The notes under the pieces were generated by a model. That model was not told where the DNA came from and made no database searches. It worked only from the letters and a program-made list of their open reading frames with translations. A program made the position numbers and the translations under genes. Below, piece after piece: positions 50,748 through 63,464 of a stretch of DNA of 64,000 nucleotides. This DNA comes from Haematococcus lacustris (taxonomy: Eukaryota; Chlorophyta; Chlorophyceae; Chlamydomonadales; Haematococcaceae), in assembly GCA_030144725.1 (NCBI GenBank), contig JASKMD010000003.1:15445082-15509081 (forward strand), in the 5' to 3' direction. Position 1 is the stretch's first letter. Every line of letters starts with the position of its first letter.

Positions 50748-53700
50748 CTACCACTCTGGTCCTGAGTAGTCGACAGCAAACGCCCACACCCCCAGGCTCG
50801 TGATAAGCAGGGACGCGGCGCACAGCACCACACACAGCAGCTTCTCGTGCAGCGGCAGGCGCAGCAGCAGCAGGCTGAACAGGCAGGGCAGCAGCAGCAT
50901 GGTGGATGCGCCGCACACGCTGGTAATCAGGCTCACGGCCTGCAAGCAAGGAGGCAGTGGGGGGACAGAGAGTGGCACAGGTGGCACGGACATGGGGGGT
51001 GGGCTGTACTCAACATGGAGTGCACAGGAGGAATGCAGGTGCCCCAGGTAGGGGACAGGTATGGGTGCCCTCCATGCATACCAGACCATCCCATCAGGCA
51101 AGCTTCTGCCCCATCAGGGCTAGATGGTATGACCAGGGGTGTGACTGTATGTCAATGTGGATTTGGCACAGATAAAGGTGAGAATGGAAGTGGTTCCCAC
51201 ATCCTGCATTCCCGTATCCACCAAACATAAGGTAACTGCCCACCCACGTGAATGGCCAGGTAATGGTTTAGGCTGCTGCGAGGGAACCTGTGCCTGGCAG
51301 ACAGCCTGCCTCCGCCTGTCAACCTCCGCCTGGCATACAGCCTGCTGGCCAGGGGAGCATGGCTGCACTAGGCCTGCCCTTCCTGGCAGCTGCGGGGGGC
51401 GCACCTGAGACAGCAGGGGCACAGCCCGCGCCAGCATCCAGTTCAGCAGCACCAGGCTGATGCTGGTCACGGCCTGTGGGGCACCACACAGCCCCAACAG
51501 CAGGGACAGCAGCGCCTCAACACAACCACACACACACACACATATACAGCCCTGCTGCATTATGGCCATGTCCTATTTGACCCACATGGTGTGCATGATG
51601 TTTCAGGGGGTGCTGTGTACTGACAACCATATTGCACAGCTGCCTCACACTCAGCGAGGGGTGAGGTGTCTCTGGGGCCAGCAGCCACACTGGGCATTCA
51701 TGCAGCCATGCAAGCCATGCAGAAGAAGACACGCACACCAGCATCTGACTCCAGCAGGGGCAGGGTAGTTGCCGACACTCAGCTGCCAGCTCATCCCCAC
51801 GCTGGCCGCAAGCTAACCATACAGCCAGCGGCCCACTGCAGCCATCGAGACTCCCACCGGCCCCAGCAGCATCCCAGACAGCCAGTGGTGTTTCATTGTC
51901 ACACTTACACTTCATTGTCACACTTACACTTTACAACCAAACCTACACTCCCTCAGCGCATCGCCACAACAGCCCTCCCCACCTGTAGCCCCCATGCCCC
52001 CTGCAACACCCATGACAGCCTGCAGCTGCATGTGGTACGCCCCCCTCCAGCTGCAGGCCCGCACTCACCCAAAGTGTGCGCGCGCTGCTGCTGGTCTCCC
52101 GCTCCGCCACCGCAGCAGGCTGCACCGCCCGCCCCCCCAACTGCCCTGCCCCTTGCGCCCCATTGCCACCAGCCGCCTTGCTGCCCGCCCCCTGGTCGCT
52201 GCTCTTCCCAATGCCCAGAGCCAGGGCGCCCGGCAGCGGCCCAGCAGCAGCCTGCACCCCGTCATGGAGGGAGGGGCGACGAGGTGCCGCCCCAGTCGTG
52301 CCGACCTCCACCAAATGGCTGCTGGTGGGCAGCGTGCCTGGACCCGGGGCCATGGGCATGGGGGGCTCGGGCCCTGGGGGCGGGGGTGGGGGTGGTGAGG
52401 TGCCCCGGCTGCCAGCGATCTGCTGCACCATGGCGGGGAACACGATGCCGGTGCCCAGGGCTCGCCCCACCTCACTGTCCGTGCGCTGAGGCATGACCAT
52501 GAAGGTCAGGGGAGGGGTACCTGGGGCAAGGGGGGGCCAGGGTGGCGGCAGGTGGTGGGGGCCTGGGAGAAGGGTGGGGGGGTGGCCTGGGGCCAGGGCA
52601 GGGTAGGGGCAGTGGGGGCGGGTGCCTGGGGTCAGGGTGGGGTAGGCCTGGGAGCAGGGTCAGTGTGGGGGTGGCCTTGGTACCTGGTAAGGGCAGTGCA
52701 GTGTCATGCACTTGCCGCTTACACCCTGCTCCTAACCTTCAGCCCAGCAACCTACAAGAGAGGGGGGAGGACATAGGGCCCCACACGCAGCCCCCTGATG
52801 ACTTCCCTTCCTCGCATCTCACGAGGACAGTGCCAACTCAAGAGCATGCAAGGCCCTGCCTGCCACAGCTGCAAGCATTGGCAGAGATAGGGCTGCAAGC
52901 ACTGGTAGCTGGGCAGGGTCCAGGACCAGGGCTGGGCAACTGGAGGCTGCCAGCTCCCCCCCCCTGCGTTCCTCACACTGCCGCTGCTGTTCCTGCTGAT
53001 CCTGTGCCGCCACCGCCGCCGCCTCAGCAGCAGCCTCCACGAGGCTCGAGCGCGCCGCCCGCCCACCTCGAATGGAACGATCCACGGGGAGCTCCTCGTA
53101 GGTCGCGCTGGACAACGGCAACGCCGGCTCCACACCAGCCCCCGCCCCCGCCCCCCGCCTGCCATCCATGTCGATGGGGTCCGCAGCGGGGTTGACTGAG
53201 GTGGGTGCTGGCAGGGCCAGCTGCTCACCAGCTTCCACATCCTCCGCGGGGTACATCCCAGCCAGGAGCGGCTCACGCTCAGAGGGCAGCTCCTTGGACG
53301 GCTTGCTGGCCAGGCGGGCGGAGGGGGGCAGGCCAGCACCAGGACCCAGCAGGTGACCATGGGGGTCCGGGTGGAAGAGCTCCGGCTGCCACATCTCCAG
53401 CAGCACCTTCCACGTCCAGGGTTGGGGCAGGGGCGCAGGCAGCAGGGTCAGGGTGGGGGTGGGGGGGCAGCAGGCCAGTCGTGCAGTGATAGTAGGCTGG
53501 CTGGCTGGCGCTGAGGTGGGGGCTGGTGTGGTGTGCTCCAGGGAGGGGGTCTTATAACGGCCTGGGCGAGGTGGCAATTAGTGCTGGGGCTGGGGCTGGG
53601 GCAGGGGCAGGGGCAGGGGCTGGGGCTAGGGCTGGCATTGCTGTTTTAATTAGCTTTGAGCTTCCAACCTGATGCCATGAAAGCTGCTGGGCATGGAGGT

Positions 53701-54416
53701 GAAGGCAGTGCATGCAGCCGCCCCACCCTCACCTGCGTGGCCACATTCAGCCTGAGCACGTAGGCAATGAACACGGCGAGCAGCAGGCTGGCGTTGATGG
53801 CCAGGGTCCAGTTGTCAGGCCGCAGGTTGCGGGTGACGGGGTCGTCCAGGGACAGGCTGCCGCCCCGTGTGGAGTACCTGAGGGTGCAGGGGGGCAGGGG
53901 GACAGGGTGCGGCCCTCCACCCCCCCGGTTGTATTCCCCCTCCCCCTCCCTCCCCTCCTGGCGCCATCCTTCCCCTCTCTTTGCCCCACTAGGGTGGGGT
54001 GCATGGGTACTGTTGGTGCCGCATGCAGTGTGGGGATGAGTGCTGGGGGTGTAGCACACAGGCAGCCAGGAGGGTGCTGTATGTGGGGTGTGGGGTGGCT
54101 GCTGTGGGTCGCTCACCCGATGAAGCCCACCAGGGAGGTCAGTGGAGTGACCAGGGAGAGCGCTGCAGAGGCCGCGTACTGGAAGTCCGTCCGCGTGTGC
54201 ATGGCACTGATGTACCGCACCCACAGGTCCTGGCCACTGTACCACACGGGGATGGTGGAGGGTTGAGGGGGGAGGGAAGAGGAGGGGGAGGGAAAGGGAG
54301 GGGGGTGGGAAGGGGAGGGGGGTGTGGAAGGGAAATGGGGGAGGAGGGGGTAAGGGGTGCAGGGGAGGCAGATAGGGGGGTAGGGGGGAAGAGGTTGGGA
54401 GGAGCATGTTTGGCAT

Positions 54417-54448
<32 letters not shown>

Positions 54449-56612
54449 AGCTAGGTGCCACCCACGTGAACACGAACATGAGGTTGAGCACGCCCACGGT
54501 GCCCTCCACCAGGGACCCGTGTGTGAGCATGCGGGTGTGGGGGCCGCCCCGGGGGCTGGGCTCCACCGCGTACAGCTTCCAGGCCAGCAGGCACATGCTG
54601 AGGGTCATGGCGCCGCTGCCCAGGCCACCTAGCCAGCGCACCTGACAGTGACACAGCGACACAGCGCTGCCGGCAGCCCCCACCAGCCTAGCTTGGAAGA
54701 GACAGTGCGGACACACCCGCTGTTGCCCTCCCCCCTCAATGCCTAGAATGCCTGCTGGTATGCCTGCGGGTGAGGTCTTTCGTACTTTCTTATGCCGCTC
54801 TGGCTCCAGCCCGGGCTGCTAGCTAGCTACGAGACCTGGAAGAACGAGAAGGAGGAGAGGACTTTGGCAGACCTGGCGCATAGTGAAGGCAGGGCTTCTG
54901 CCTGGGGCGCAGTCTGCTCCCACCTAGCCCTCACACCCCTGGCTGGCCCCTTGGGGTGCTCCAACCTGGGCCTTACCCCCGCCCTCCATGGTCCTCTACT
55001 CATCCTACCCTCCACTGGCCACTGCGCTTTGTCACGAGGATCAGCAGGGACTGGGGGACAGGCCACTGCTACACCCGCCCAGCTGCCCCATGGACCTACC
55101 TGACGCAGCTTGCGGATCTGGATCAGGGGCATGGCCACCGCGGCCACCGCAAAGGCAGTGATGAACAGGGCGGGCACGTCGGCCCCCTCCTCCACCACTG
55201 ACCCTATCACCTGAAGCGTCAGGAGCACGTCACACGAAGGATGGACAGGCAGGCGGGCAGGCGGACAGGCAGCCATCAGGTGCTGAACTGGGAGGGTTGG
55301 AGGAGCAGCAGAGGAGCTAGACTGAAGGTTAGGGTTAGGGTAGGTGCATCCGTTAGGGGTTCGTTGGTTCCTGGGGCGGGGAGGGGTGCGCTCACCTCCT
55401 GTAGGGCCTGTGCGCATACCAGGTGCTGCACCAGCGGTGCGGTGAACATGCTGAGGTAGGCAGTGAGCAGCACCAGGGCCACGCCCCAGGCGCCCAGAGC
55501 CCGGCGCCCCAGGCTGTAGAAGGAGGTTGTCCAGGGGCTGGCAGCCAGCAGCCGAGCGTACAGCACTGCGGTGTAGCACTGCACGGGCGGGCAGGAGGGG
55601 CCAGATAGGGTCCTGGGGACCAGGCGGAGGCCAGGGCGGATGGGTTGAGATCAGGGTGGTTGAGATGAGATCAGGGCGAGTGGGATGAGATCAGGGCGGT
55701 TGAGATGAAATCAGGGCGGTTGAGATGAGATCAGGGCGGTTGAGATGAGATCAGGGCGGTTGAGATGAGATCAGGCTTGGTCATGAGCCACACAGGGTAA
55801 ACGACGGGTCCAGGTCGGTGTCAGGGTCATGGATAGGTACAGGGGCGGAAGGCAGCAGCTTGTATGATGAGGCAGAACAGTGCAATGTGCGTGACTTACT
55901 GCCACAGTGCCAAACCCGTACAGGCAGCCATAGGCTGGCAGCCAACCGAGGCGTTCAAAGGCAGCTGCACGAGGGCAGACAATGACCAGTGTTAGTGATA
56001 GTCATGTAGCAGGGGGTGGGGGCCTGGCATAGTTTACCTGGCACTGTCAGCAGCCCCACACCCATCATGGAGCCTGCGCAGGACACCGAGCATCACACCT
56101 TTGAAACTACAACAATGGGATGGAATGGCAGGGGCGGGGCGGGGTCGGGGCGGGAGCGAGAGTGGGTCGGGGTGGGGTGGGACGGGGCTATGTGGGGCAG
56201 GGCGGGATGGGTGGTGTGGGGCCAGGGCAGGGCCGGTCAGGTGAAGGAAGTGGTTATGAAGGCTACCAGGGCGATGGTGGCGTATGTGATGGTGCTGGTG
56301 CTGGTGGAGCAAAGTCACCACATGACTCAGTTTGGCGGTTGGGACTTAGCGGCTAGCCGCACCCGCGATGATCAAGCTGGTCCCCCCCCATCCGAGGGTG
56401 CCGTGCGTGCCTCCTGAGTTGCTGTCGACGGTCTGCTGTCCTCCTCGGGAAGCAGGGGAGTGTGCTTGCCGGCCCGTAATTGCGTCCGCAAACCGCTTCA
56501 CTGGGCTGCGTTGCGACCGCTGGCGCCGCATCTCGCTGGCTCGCATCTCGCTGGTACTGTGCGAGCTCGACGGGAGGTGTGCTTCGGTGGCACCGACGTC
56601 ATCATGGCACAC
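50748..56612 (-). CDS. AAAP-family amino acid/auxin permease-like membrane transporter
   Basis: About a dozen exons. The start MCHDDVGATEAHLPSS (56612) leads to WGGTSLIIAGAA. The next small exon (about 56038-56072) reads GSMMGVGLLTVP, the first-helix motif of AAAP carriers. Membrane exons follow: AAFERLGWLPAYGCLYGFGT, LGAWGVALVLLTAYLSMFTA, VPALFITAFAVAAVAMPLIQ, GAMTLSMCLLAWKLYAVEPS, YAASAALSLVTPLTSLVGFI and LAINASLLLAVFIAYVLRLN. A long Glu/Ala/Pro-rich loop (52.1-53.4 kb) is unusual for the family. The last helices are SISLVLLNWMLARAVPLLSQ and LITSVCGASTMLLLPCLFSL, ending VDYSGPEW and TAG. Substrate cannot be told from sequence. Location is probably the plasma or vacuolar membrane. Confidence 0.65.
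54418..54450 (+). repeat. (CTG)n microsatellite
   Basis: About ten CTG triplets at the edge of a transporter exon. Confidence 0.85.
55641..55775 (+). repeat. 20-bp minisatellite in a transporter intron
   Basis: About six to seven copies of GGTTGAGATGAGATCAGGGC with small changes. Confidence 0.92.
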
Positions 56613-57200
56613 ACGTTTTGCGCATGGCGCGGTGTGGGAATTACCTAGGACCCTGCAGCACGTCTACTGCAAGAGCAACCGCTCAAAAATGAGCGTAAGC
56701 AGCAATGCCGTTCGCGCTTGTGCTCCAATCCTAAGGTGGATGTTACTGGTGCTGTTACTGTCGTCAAGCCTGGGCGAACTGTGCCAGGCCGTGGGATGTG
56801 GGGATGCCAGGGTGTGTGTGTGTGTTTGAGCAAGAGCTGTAGTAGTCATGGAGGCACGGTCAACTTGTTTTGGAGTAGCATAAGGGTTGAAGATGCGGTC
56901 CACACAACCCAACTGGGGCGGTCGTAGCGATGACTCCATGCTCCGCAACGCCTCAAATTTGAATCACTAACTTTGATGCTTTGCTGTGCACGGCCCACTG
57001 ACTGCATGATTATTCTGGATGGGTGACAGGTAGCTGGCCGGGTTGGCTACATTGTGAATCATCTAGCATAGTATTTGGCGCAGTGAGTGCAGAGTTACAG
57101 CCGTCCTACTAATAAGGGTCGGTTTCCTGTCATTTTCTGTTAATGTATCCTATCCATGCGCCACATTTGGTTTGGCGGCATCTGCTGAACATCAGCAGAA
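56613..57200. promoter_or_regulatory. Divergent intergenic region between the transporter and ATP sulfurylase
   Basis: About 590 bp between two divergent start codons, so it should hold both promoters. Contains a (TG)n run near 56811-56825. No defined promoter motif recognised. Confidence 0.45.
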
Positions 57201-60200
57201 ATGGCTGCTCTCACGCCTCAGCAGCACGCCCTTGGTAGCAACAGTGGTTTCAAGACTAGCTACGCACCGCGCTTGCCTGCGCCGGCGAGGAATGTACCCA
57301 CTCTGTCTACTGCTGGGCAGCGCCTGCCCTGTGTACCCCACAATATGCGTGCCGCACGTGCAACGCGAGGCATGGTCGCTACACGGTGAGGATAGGATTC
57401 TGTTGTGGTCATTATCTTGTGCAACGCAGCGCTGACGAGCTAGACGCCAAATCCCTCCGCCATGTAGTACGAAGTTTAACGTTGCAAAGTTAAGATTCTG
57501 CTCTTACCCTCTGCAGGGCAGTTGCCGCAGCGGCGCCAGCTGTCCAGGAAGGCCTAATTGCACCCCATGGCGGCAAGCTGGTGAACCTGCAATTGCCCGA
57601 GTCCGAATGGGCAACTGCAGCTCAGAAGGCCACAAAGACTGTGGAGGCCAGTGACCGGAACGCCTGCGATGTAGAGTTGCTGTCTGTCGGGTACGACCCT
57701 TAGTAAGAAAGCAATGCTGAAGGGGGAGCTGGTGTTGTAAAACCTCCCCTGCTTCTCTTCGCAGAGGCTTCTCCCCACTCACAGGCTTCCTTAACCAAGA
57801 AGATTACAACAGTGTGGTGGACACTATGCGCCTCACGGTGTGTGATGGTCCACATGCACAATGGCTTAACATGCATGGGCTTACCTGTTGCCTTGCCATG
57901 CCTGGCACCCGCAGACAGGCGAGCTGCTTGGCATCCCAGTGGTGTTTGACACCGACCGTGAGGATGTAATGGTCGGAGATTGTGTGCTGATTACATACAA
58001 GGGCCAGAACATTGGTTTACTGCATGTGGAAAGCAAGTATCAGCCTGATAAGGTCAGTCCCTGTGCTGAACCACTGCTGAGCTGACCTGCCAGCTGACCC
58101 TGATCATCTGTGCACATCAGCTGAGCCATTTCATGGACATCTGCGAGTGTAGGTGAAGGAGGCCAGCAAAGTGTACGGCGTGACCACCTTGGAGCACCCG
58201 GCTGTGTCCATGATTGCCATGGAGCGGGGCAAATACTACCTTGGAGGCAAGCTGCAGGTGGGCACGCTGCAAGGGGTGGCTAGCATAGCAGCACGTGAGC
58301 ACGCAGCACGGGATGGCTAGCACAGCAGTACGTGATGTCAACACTGAGACAGTGAAGTGAAACGCATACTGCAATGTTGCCGGATATCAAAGTCAGCAAT
58401 GATCAGTATGGTGCCCATCATTTTTGTGCAAGTAAGCCACCAAATGCAAGTAAGCCAGCATGGCATAAGCTGTCAGCTACTAGGTGGCGGACAAGGGCTG
58501 GCATCGTGGCTAGAGCCTGGCTGAACTGTGGCCTGCATGCCTGGGCACAGGGCCTGGACATCCCCACTCGTGTGTTCCCCTGCGCCACACCTGCTGAAGT
58601 CAGGGCCTCCCTGCCACAAGGCCAGGACGTGCTGGCCTTCCAGTGCCGCAACCCCATCCATCGGTGAGTAAACACCTCAGGGGTGGGTCTAGGGAGGCCA
58701 GTCGTCCAGAGTTAGCTGCTCCCATACAAATACATGCCTGACATGGCACAGAGCAGAAGCTTTTGCTGGTGTACAAATATCACAAGATTTACAAGTTACA
58801 GGTGTCTGCAACTATAGGCAGCATGGCTATTCAGGGTGTGGGGTCCATTGAATGGTTGTGGTGCGTGGGCTCAATTCATCACAGTGCAATGGTCAGTAAC
58901 ATGCTGCGGTGCTGTCATCAGGAAGCTAAGAAAAGTGCACCAGCAACGGTCATGCATCACCCTGCTCTCGGCCATCGCCTCTGTGTTGTGTGCGGGCTGT
59001 ACGGTGCAGCGCACACTATGAGCTGTTCATCCGTGCACTAGACGCCAGCAACGTCCGGCCAGGAGCGGTGTGCCTGGTGCACCCCACAGTGGGGCCCACT
59101 CAGGTTGGTGACAGGTGTGGGGTGGCGAGATGGTAGTCAGAGAAGCCATGGAGCAGTTGGCACCAGTGAGGTCAGGGCCAGGAGTAAGACAGGGCTGTTG
59201 CTGAAATCAGCCTATGCCATCACTATGCAGGCTAGGAAAAGTCCAGGCCAGCAATGCACAGCCGTGAGCAGGGCCAAGCTGGTACTGTGCAGCCATGCAT
59301 GTAAATGCTTCATGTCTCCTCAATGCCAACCTTACTGCACAATCAGTCAGTGGTGTAGATGTGCACGGCATGCTACGCATGCTCATGGTAGGTGTGCAGG
59401 CGCGCCAGGCGTCTCCTGCCTGGTGTGCTGCTGCAGGATGATGACATCCCCGGCAACATCCGGTACCAGACCTATGAGGTGCTCAAGGCGGAGGCAAACA
59501 ACCCGCGACTTCGCTGGGCGTACCTGCCCTACTCCATGCACATGGCTGGACCCCGTGAAGCAATTCAGCACATGATCATTCGCAAAAACTATGGTGAGGG
59601 GGTCAGTCATGGGACTTTGAGGACCAGCACGAGGCATCACCCAGCGCTGGAGTATGTGCCCTATGTGTTGCCCCGCACTTGTTTGCTCTGCACTGCTGGA
59701 ACTCTCTTGTTGGCAAGGACCCCTTTAATTTGGTCCACTCCTGCCCTTGTTGCAGGCTGCTCCCATTTCATAATTGGGCGTGACATGGCCGGCAGCAAGA
59801 GCAGCTTGACAGGCGTGGACTTTTACGGCGCATATGATGCACAGGCAAGTTACCTGTTGATGGTGGGAAGACACAGCATGGAGGGGCAGCATGCAGGCTT
59901 ATGCAGCACTGCACACAAGCAACATGACAGCGGCGCCTAGCTGTACCTAATTGCATCCCCCGGTTGCCGCTGAGGACTTGAGATGAAGGCTGAGACTGCT
60001 GGCATCACATGGGCTGGTACTGCAACTTGTTTTTTTCTGCTTGTGCTGGCATCTGCTCATACTTCAGGCCCATGTGAAGCGCAATGCAGCTGGCCACTTG
60101 TATGGCATGTTGACTGGCTGTACCATGCTGTGGTGTGGCGCAGGAGATGGCCAACAAGCATGCAGCAGAGCTGGGCATGCAGACTGTGCCCTCGCTGAAC

Positions 60201-60713
60201 ATTGCATACACCCAGGAGAAGGGTTATGTTACGGCTGACATTGCTGACCGGGAGCAGCTGACAAAGCTCAACCTATCAGGCAAGCACCACAATGTCATAC
60301 CAGCCCTGGCAATGGTAACATATATTGTTGTGTCTGAAGGGGGAGGGAAGAATGATGTGTCCATGCATGGTGCCCCAGCTGGCAAGGCACAGCCATAGTG
60401 GGCCATTGGCATGTCTCATGGTTGTCCATCGTTTCTCACTCATCACTATCCGTCGTTAGTACTACATAGCAGTTGCCAGGATGCAGTATACTCAGATACC
60501 GCCAGCGTTGCATGTCACCGCTGACGCAGCCTTTGGCAACTTGCAAGCCTAGTCAGATGCTGATGTGCACCTACTGCTGCTGCTGTGTTGGCTGCAGGTA
60601 CCAAGTTTAGGCAGATGCTGCGAGCAGGAGACGACATACCCGAGTGGTTTGCATTCAAGAGTGTGGTCCAGGTGCTACGCGAGCAGATTCAAGCTGAGGA
60701 GTCGAGCAGCTGA
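57201..60713 (+). CDS. ATS: ATP sulfurylase (sulfate adenylyltransferase), plastid
   Basis: Makes adenosine 5'-phosphosulfate from ATP and sulfate, the first step of sulfate assimilation. Eleven exons join in phase to 459 residues: 57201-57385, 57517-57690, 57765-57837, 57915-58052, 58153-58257, 58551-58663, 59010-59103, 59437-59593, 59756-59844, 60144-60279, 60598-60713. The Arg/Ala-rich first exon is a transit peptide. Diagnostic segments are LIAPHGGKLVNLQLPESEWA, SDRNACDVELLSVGGFSPL, FQCRNPIHRAHYEL (the QxRNPxHRAH nucleotide site, with Cys in the variable place), GRDMAGSK and ISGTKFRQML-like LSGTKFRQMLRAGDDIPEWF. Introns after exons 9 and 10 use GC donors (GCAAGT, GCAAGC). The length fits the family and no defect is seen. 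Confidence 0.93.
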
Positions 60714-60975
60714 GGTCCCGGCTCTTCAGGCAGCCGGGGCTTGCTCACATGGGGCTTACTAGCATGGTGCATGGCTAGTGAGATCCCAACATAGCTGTGG
60801 CCTGAGAAAGACCGAGGCCAAGGGAGCGGTCTGCGCCCCTAACTAAGTATAGAATGGATATGGAGTAATGGATATATTACCATGGATACCATTTCCGCCC
60901 CGATCGAATGGATGGCGACCTGATGCGCCTTCCATCACGGCCTCTCCGCTTGGATGGTATTGCTGAATCCCTGTG
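60714..60975. other. Region between ATP sulfurylase and Fanzor copy C
   Basis: Short stretch with GATATGGAGTAATGGATAT repeats near 60855-60880. No gene seen. Confidence 0.5.
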
Positions 60976-63014
60976 ATGCCGCCGAAAAGGAAACGCAAGC
61001 GCCCCGTCACCCCCGCACAGGGTGCAGCCGGTAAGCCACTAAGCTTGACGAAAGGCTAGGCCCCCCTCACGACGCGACGCAGTGTGCACCACGCGACATT
61101 GCGACTCCATGTAATGCAGGTCCCAGTGGCAGTGGGCAGCAAGAGGATGAGGGACAGGGTGAGCAGGAAGTGTTTGCAGAGCGGCGCCAAGTGATCAAGG
61201 CCGCCTTTCGTGCCCTTGTGGAGGAAGCGTGGCCTGACCTCAGCCCAGCTCAAGTCGATGCAGTGGTGGCACAGGTCAACCAGCACATGACCATGGGCAG
61301 CATGCAGTGTTGCCTGGCATCGGTCATGTCGCTGACCATGCTGCTCCAGTCCTTCCTTGGCCAGCCTACTCCAGGCTTCCCAGCAACAGGTCCAGCCCCA
61401 TTGCCCCCTCCCCCACCGGACCCAGCCTGCCCTCCCTACTCTCACCCCCGCCTCCCCACATGCCGCTCACCCCGCAGTGCAGGCCCCCCAGCCCAGCTGC
61501 CCCCCCCAGTTCAGCTGGACATCGAGGACCCCAACCTGCTGCCACAGATCAAGGTTGCCATGGACCTGCTCACCAACGCAAGTGTGCAGGAGCACCTGAT
61601 GCGTGGCCCACACCACCGCGGCATCAGATTGCTGCCCAGTGAGGTGGCCGTGTTCGAGCAGCCCAGCAGTGCATGGCCAGTTGCCAAGCTTCAGGAATTG
61701 GACCAGGTGCACCTGCAAGGCGACATCAACTCCCTCAATGCCAACGCAACCAAAATCATCACAAGCATCACGGAGTACTACCGGCACCCGCAGCGCTTCA
61801 TCAGCTGGTGGGCCAAGGCAGTCGGGGTGGTGGAGGGGGGGGTCAGCAAGGAGGCACAGAAGCACTTCCACCAACTGGTGCTAGGTAGGCATGACTACAG
61901 CCAGCCAGACCGGGAGCACAAGTGGCATTTGCCACCCAATAGTGTGCTAAGGGAGGATAGGTGGCGGGAAGAGGTAGTCTGGCACAGGTGGCTGCTGGGG
62001 CTGCCGGCTGGGTGGGAGGCGGGAGTTGAGTCGATAGGGAAGGGGGGTGCAGGCTAGCTGCCCCTAGAGAACAGGATGCGGTATGCCCTGTTTGTGAACC
62101 GCGAATGACGGCCCCCCATGCCAAACCCCATGGCAACAGCTGCCGCCACCGCACCTGCCCGCGCCCCTTCACCATGCTCCCTATGGTGGGGGTGCGGGCT
62201 CGGCACTTTGTCATCGATGACAGGGTGTTGCGTGGCATTCTGGCTGACCTGGGCCAGGACACCCTGACATGGGCCAGGTTTGAGGCTGACAGCGGTTTGA
62301 GGCAGCATCCCCCACTGGCAGCGGTTTATCCAGTACAACCAGCTGCAGAACAGAGGGTGGGAATTTGTCCGTAGGGTGGAGACGGATGGGGTCAGCGTCA
62401 GTGTTCACTTTGTGCGCAGCCAGGCAGTCCATGAGCCAGTAGACCTGCCCTTCATAGGGCGAGAGCTCACAGCCACGAGTGACTACAGCCCAGCCACCCA
62501 CATAGCTGTGGGGGTGGACCCCTATGTCACCCAGGCCATCAAGGCTGCACATGCAAAGCGGGACCCAGCCGCAGGTCAGGTGCTCAGGCAGTGGGAGTGG
62601 GAGCTGACCAAGGGGCAGCTTAAGCATGACAGCGGGCTTACCAAAGCCAAGCAGGACACGGCGCGTTGGTCAGCTGCAATCCAGCCACAACTGCAGCAGC
62701 TGGCAGCTGCCACCCCAGCTGGCACCACCCTGGACGCCCTCCATGCCCACATCCTGGCCCTCAAGGCCACCTAGGACCCACTGTGGGAGGAGTACCTCAA
62801 GCCACGCTGGCGCCGGCAGCGGTTGGGGAGAGCAAGCAACGCCCTCTGGAACTGTGCCACTGGAAGGGCCTGGAGGCCCTGCCCCCCATTTGGCAAGGAG
62901 TACCATCAGCGCTACAAGCTGGTCAATGACCGGCTGCCCAAGGTCAGGCAGCGGCTGCACCGGGCTGCAGAGTACAGGCAGGGCATTGATGGCCGGGCCC
63001 GCAACAATGCGTAG
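60976..63014 (+). pseudogene. Fanzor (TnpB-like nuclease) gene, copy C, lacking RuvC-III
   Basis: ATG at 60976 starts MPPKRKRKRPVTPAQGAAG, a strong basic nuclear-localisation signal. A GTAAGC donor at 61031 joins in phase to exon 61120 (SGSGQQEDEGQGEQEVFAER). Later segments are NATKIITSITEYYRHPQRFI, FTMLPMVGVRARHFVIDDRV, FVRRVETDGVSVSVHFVR (TnpB/Fanzor core), AVGVDPYVTQAIKAAHAKRD (RuvC-I Asp kept), WELTKGQLKHDSGLTKAKQD and, after an in-frame TAG at 62773, DPLWEEYLKPRWRRQR. From there it jumps, with a frame change, to GESKQRPLELCHWKGLEAL. That segment matches the part just after RuvC-III in copy A. RuvC-II, the zinc-finger region and RuvC-III are deleted. The C-terminal chain runs to GRARNNA and TAG. 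Confidence 0.7.
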
Positions 63015-63148
63015 GCCCTAGTAGTTTGCACAGGTTGTTAGCCTATCAAGAGCATTAAGCTGTTAGTTTTGATGAGGTGCCCCGTGGTCATGGGATTTGC
63101 CCAGGAACGTGCCATCAATGTGGGGTTTGCAGTCATCAAGGGTGCGAG

Positions 63149-63237
63149 CGAGGATGCTACAACAGCTTCGTAGTAGCTGAGTGAGATTACCCACAGACCG
63201 ACATGTTGTTCCTTGTTGAATAAGTTTTGTGGGTCTG
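63149..63237 (+). ncRNA. Two-hairpin small element, copy 2, downstream of Fanzor copy C
   Basis: Nearly identical to 34845-34933. The second stem is CAG-ACCGA/TGGGT-CTG here instead of CAG-TCAAG/TTTGA-CTG, so both arms changed together. The loop starting CATGTTGTTCCTTG is conserved. It lies about 135 bp after the stop of copy C on the same strand. Confidence 0.45.
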
Positions 63238-63279
63238 ATTTTAGCCCAGTCTAAGTTGACGCAGGTGTGGCGGAGATGA

Positions 63280-63464
63280 CTCGTCCCTCACTAGGGCCTC
63301 CCTTTGAGTCGTACCACTAGGGACCACTGTGGACCACCAGCGGGATTACTCGAGTGGTGTGAATGTGCTGTGTTAAGTATACCCAATGCACATGGACATC
63401 GTACATGAGTGCCTACCACCTACACTATTGCCTGACCCCGGAGGGCTATAGTCTAGAGCTGGCA
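63280..63464 (-). ncRNA. Conserved 3' flank of Fanzor copy B, candidate guide-RNA region
   Basis: Matches 29547-29735 with few changes, including the terminal GTCCC/GGGAC pairing and the TCCCTAGTGGTACGACTC core. Confidence 0.4.

Noticed and set aside
62626..63021. Separate small gene after the Fanzor C stop
   Set aside because: The sequence aligns in two frames with the Fanzor C-terminal tail (LELCHWKGLEAL, GKEYHQRYK), so it is the same broken gene.
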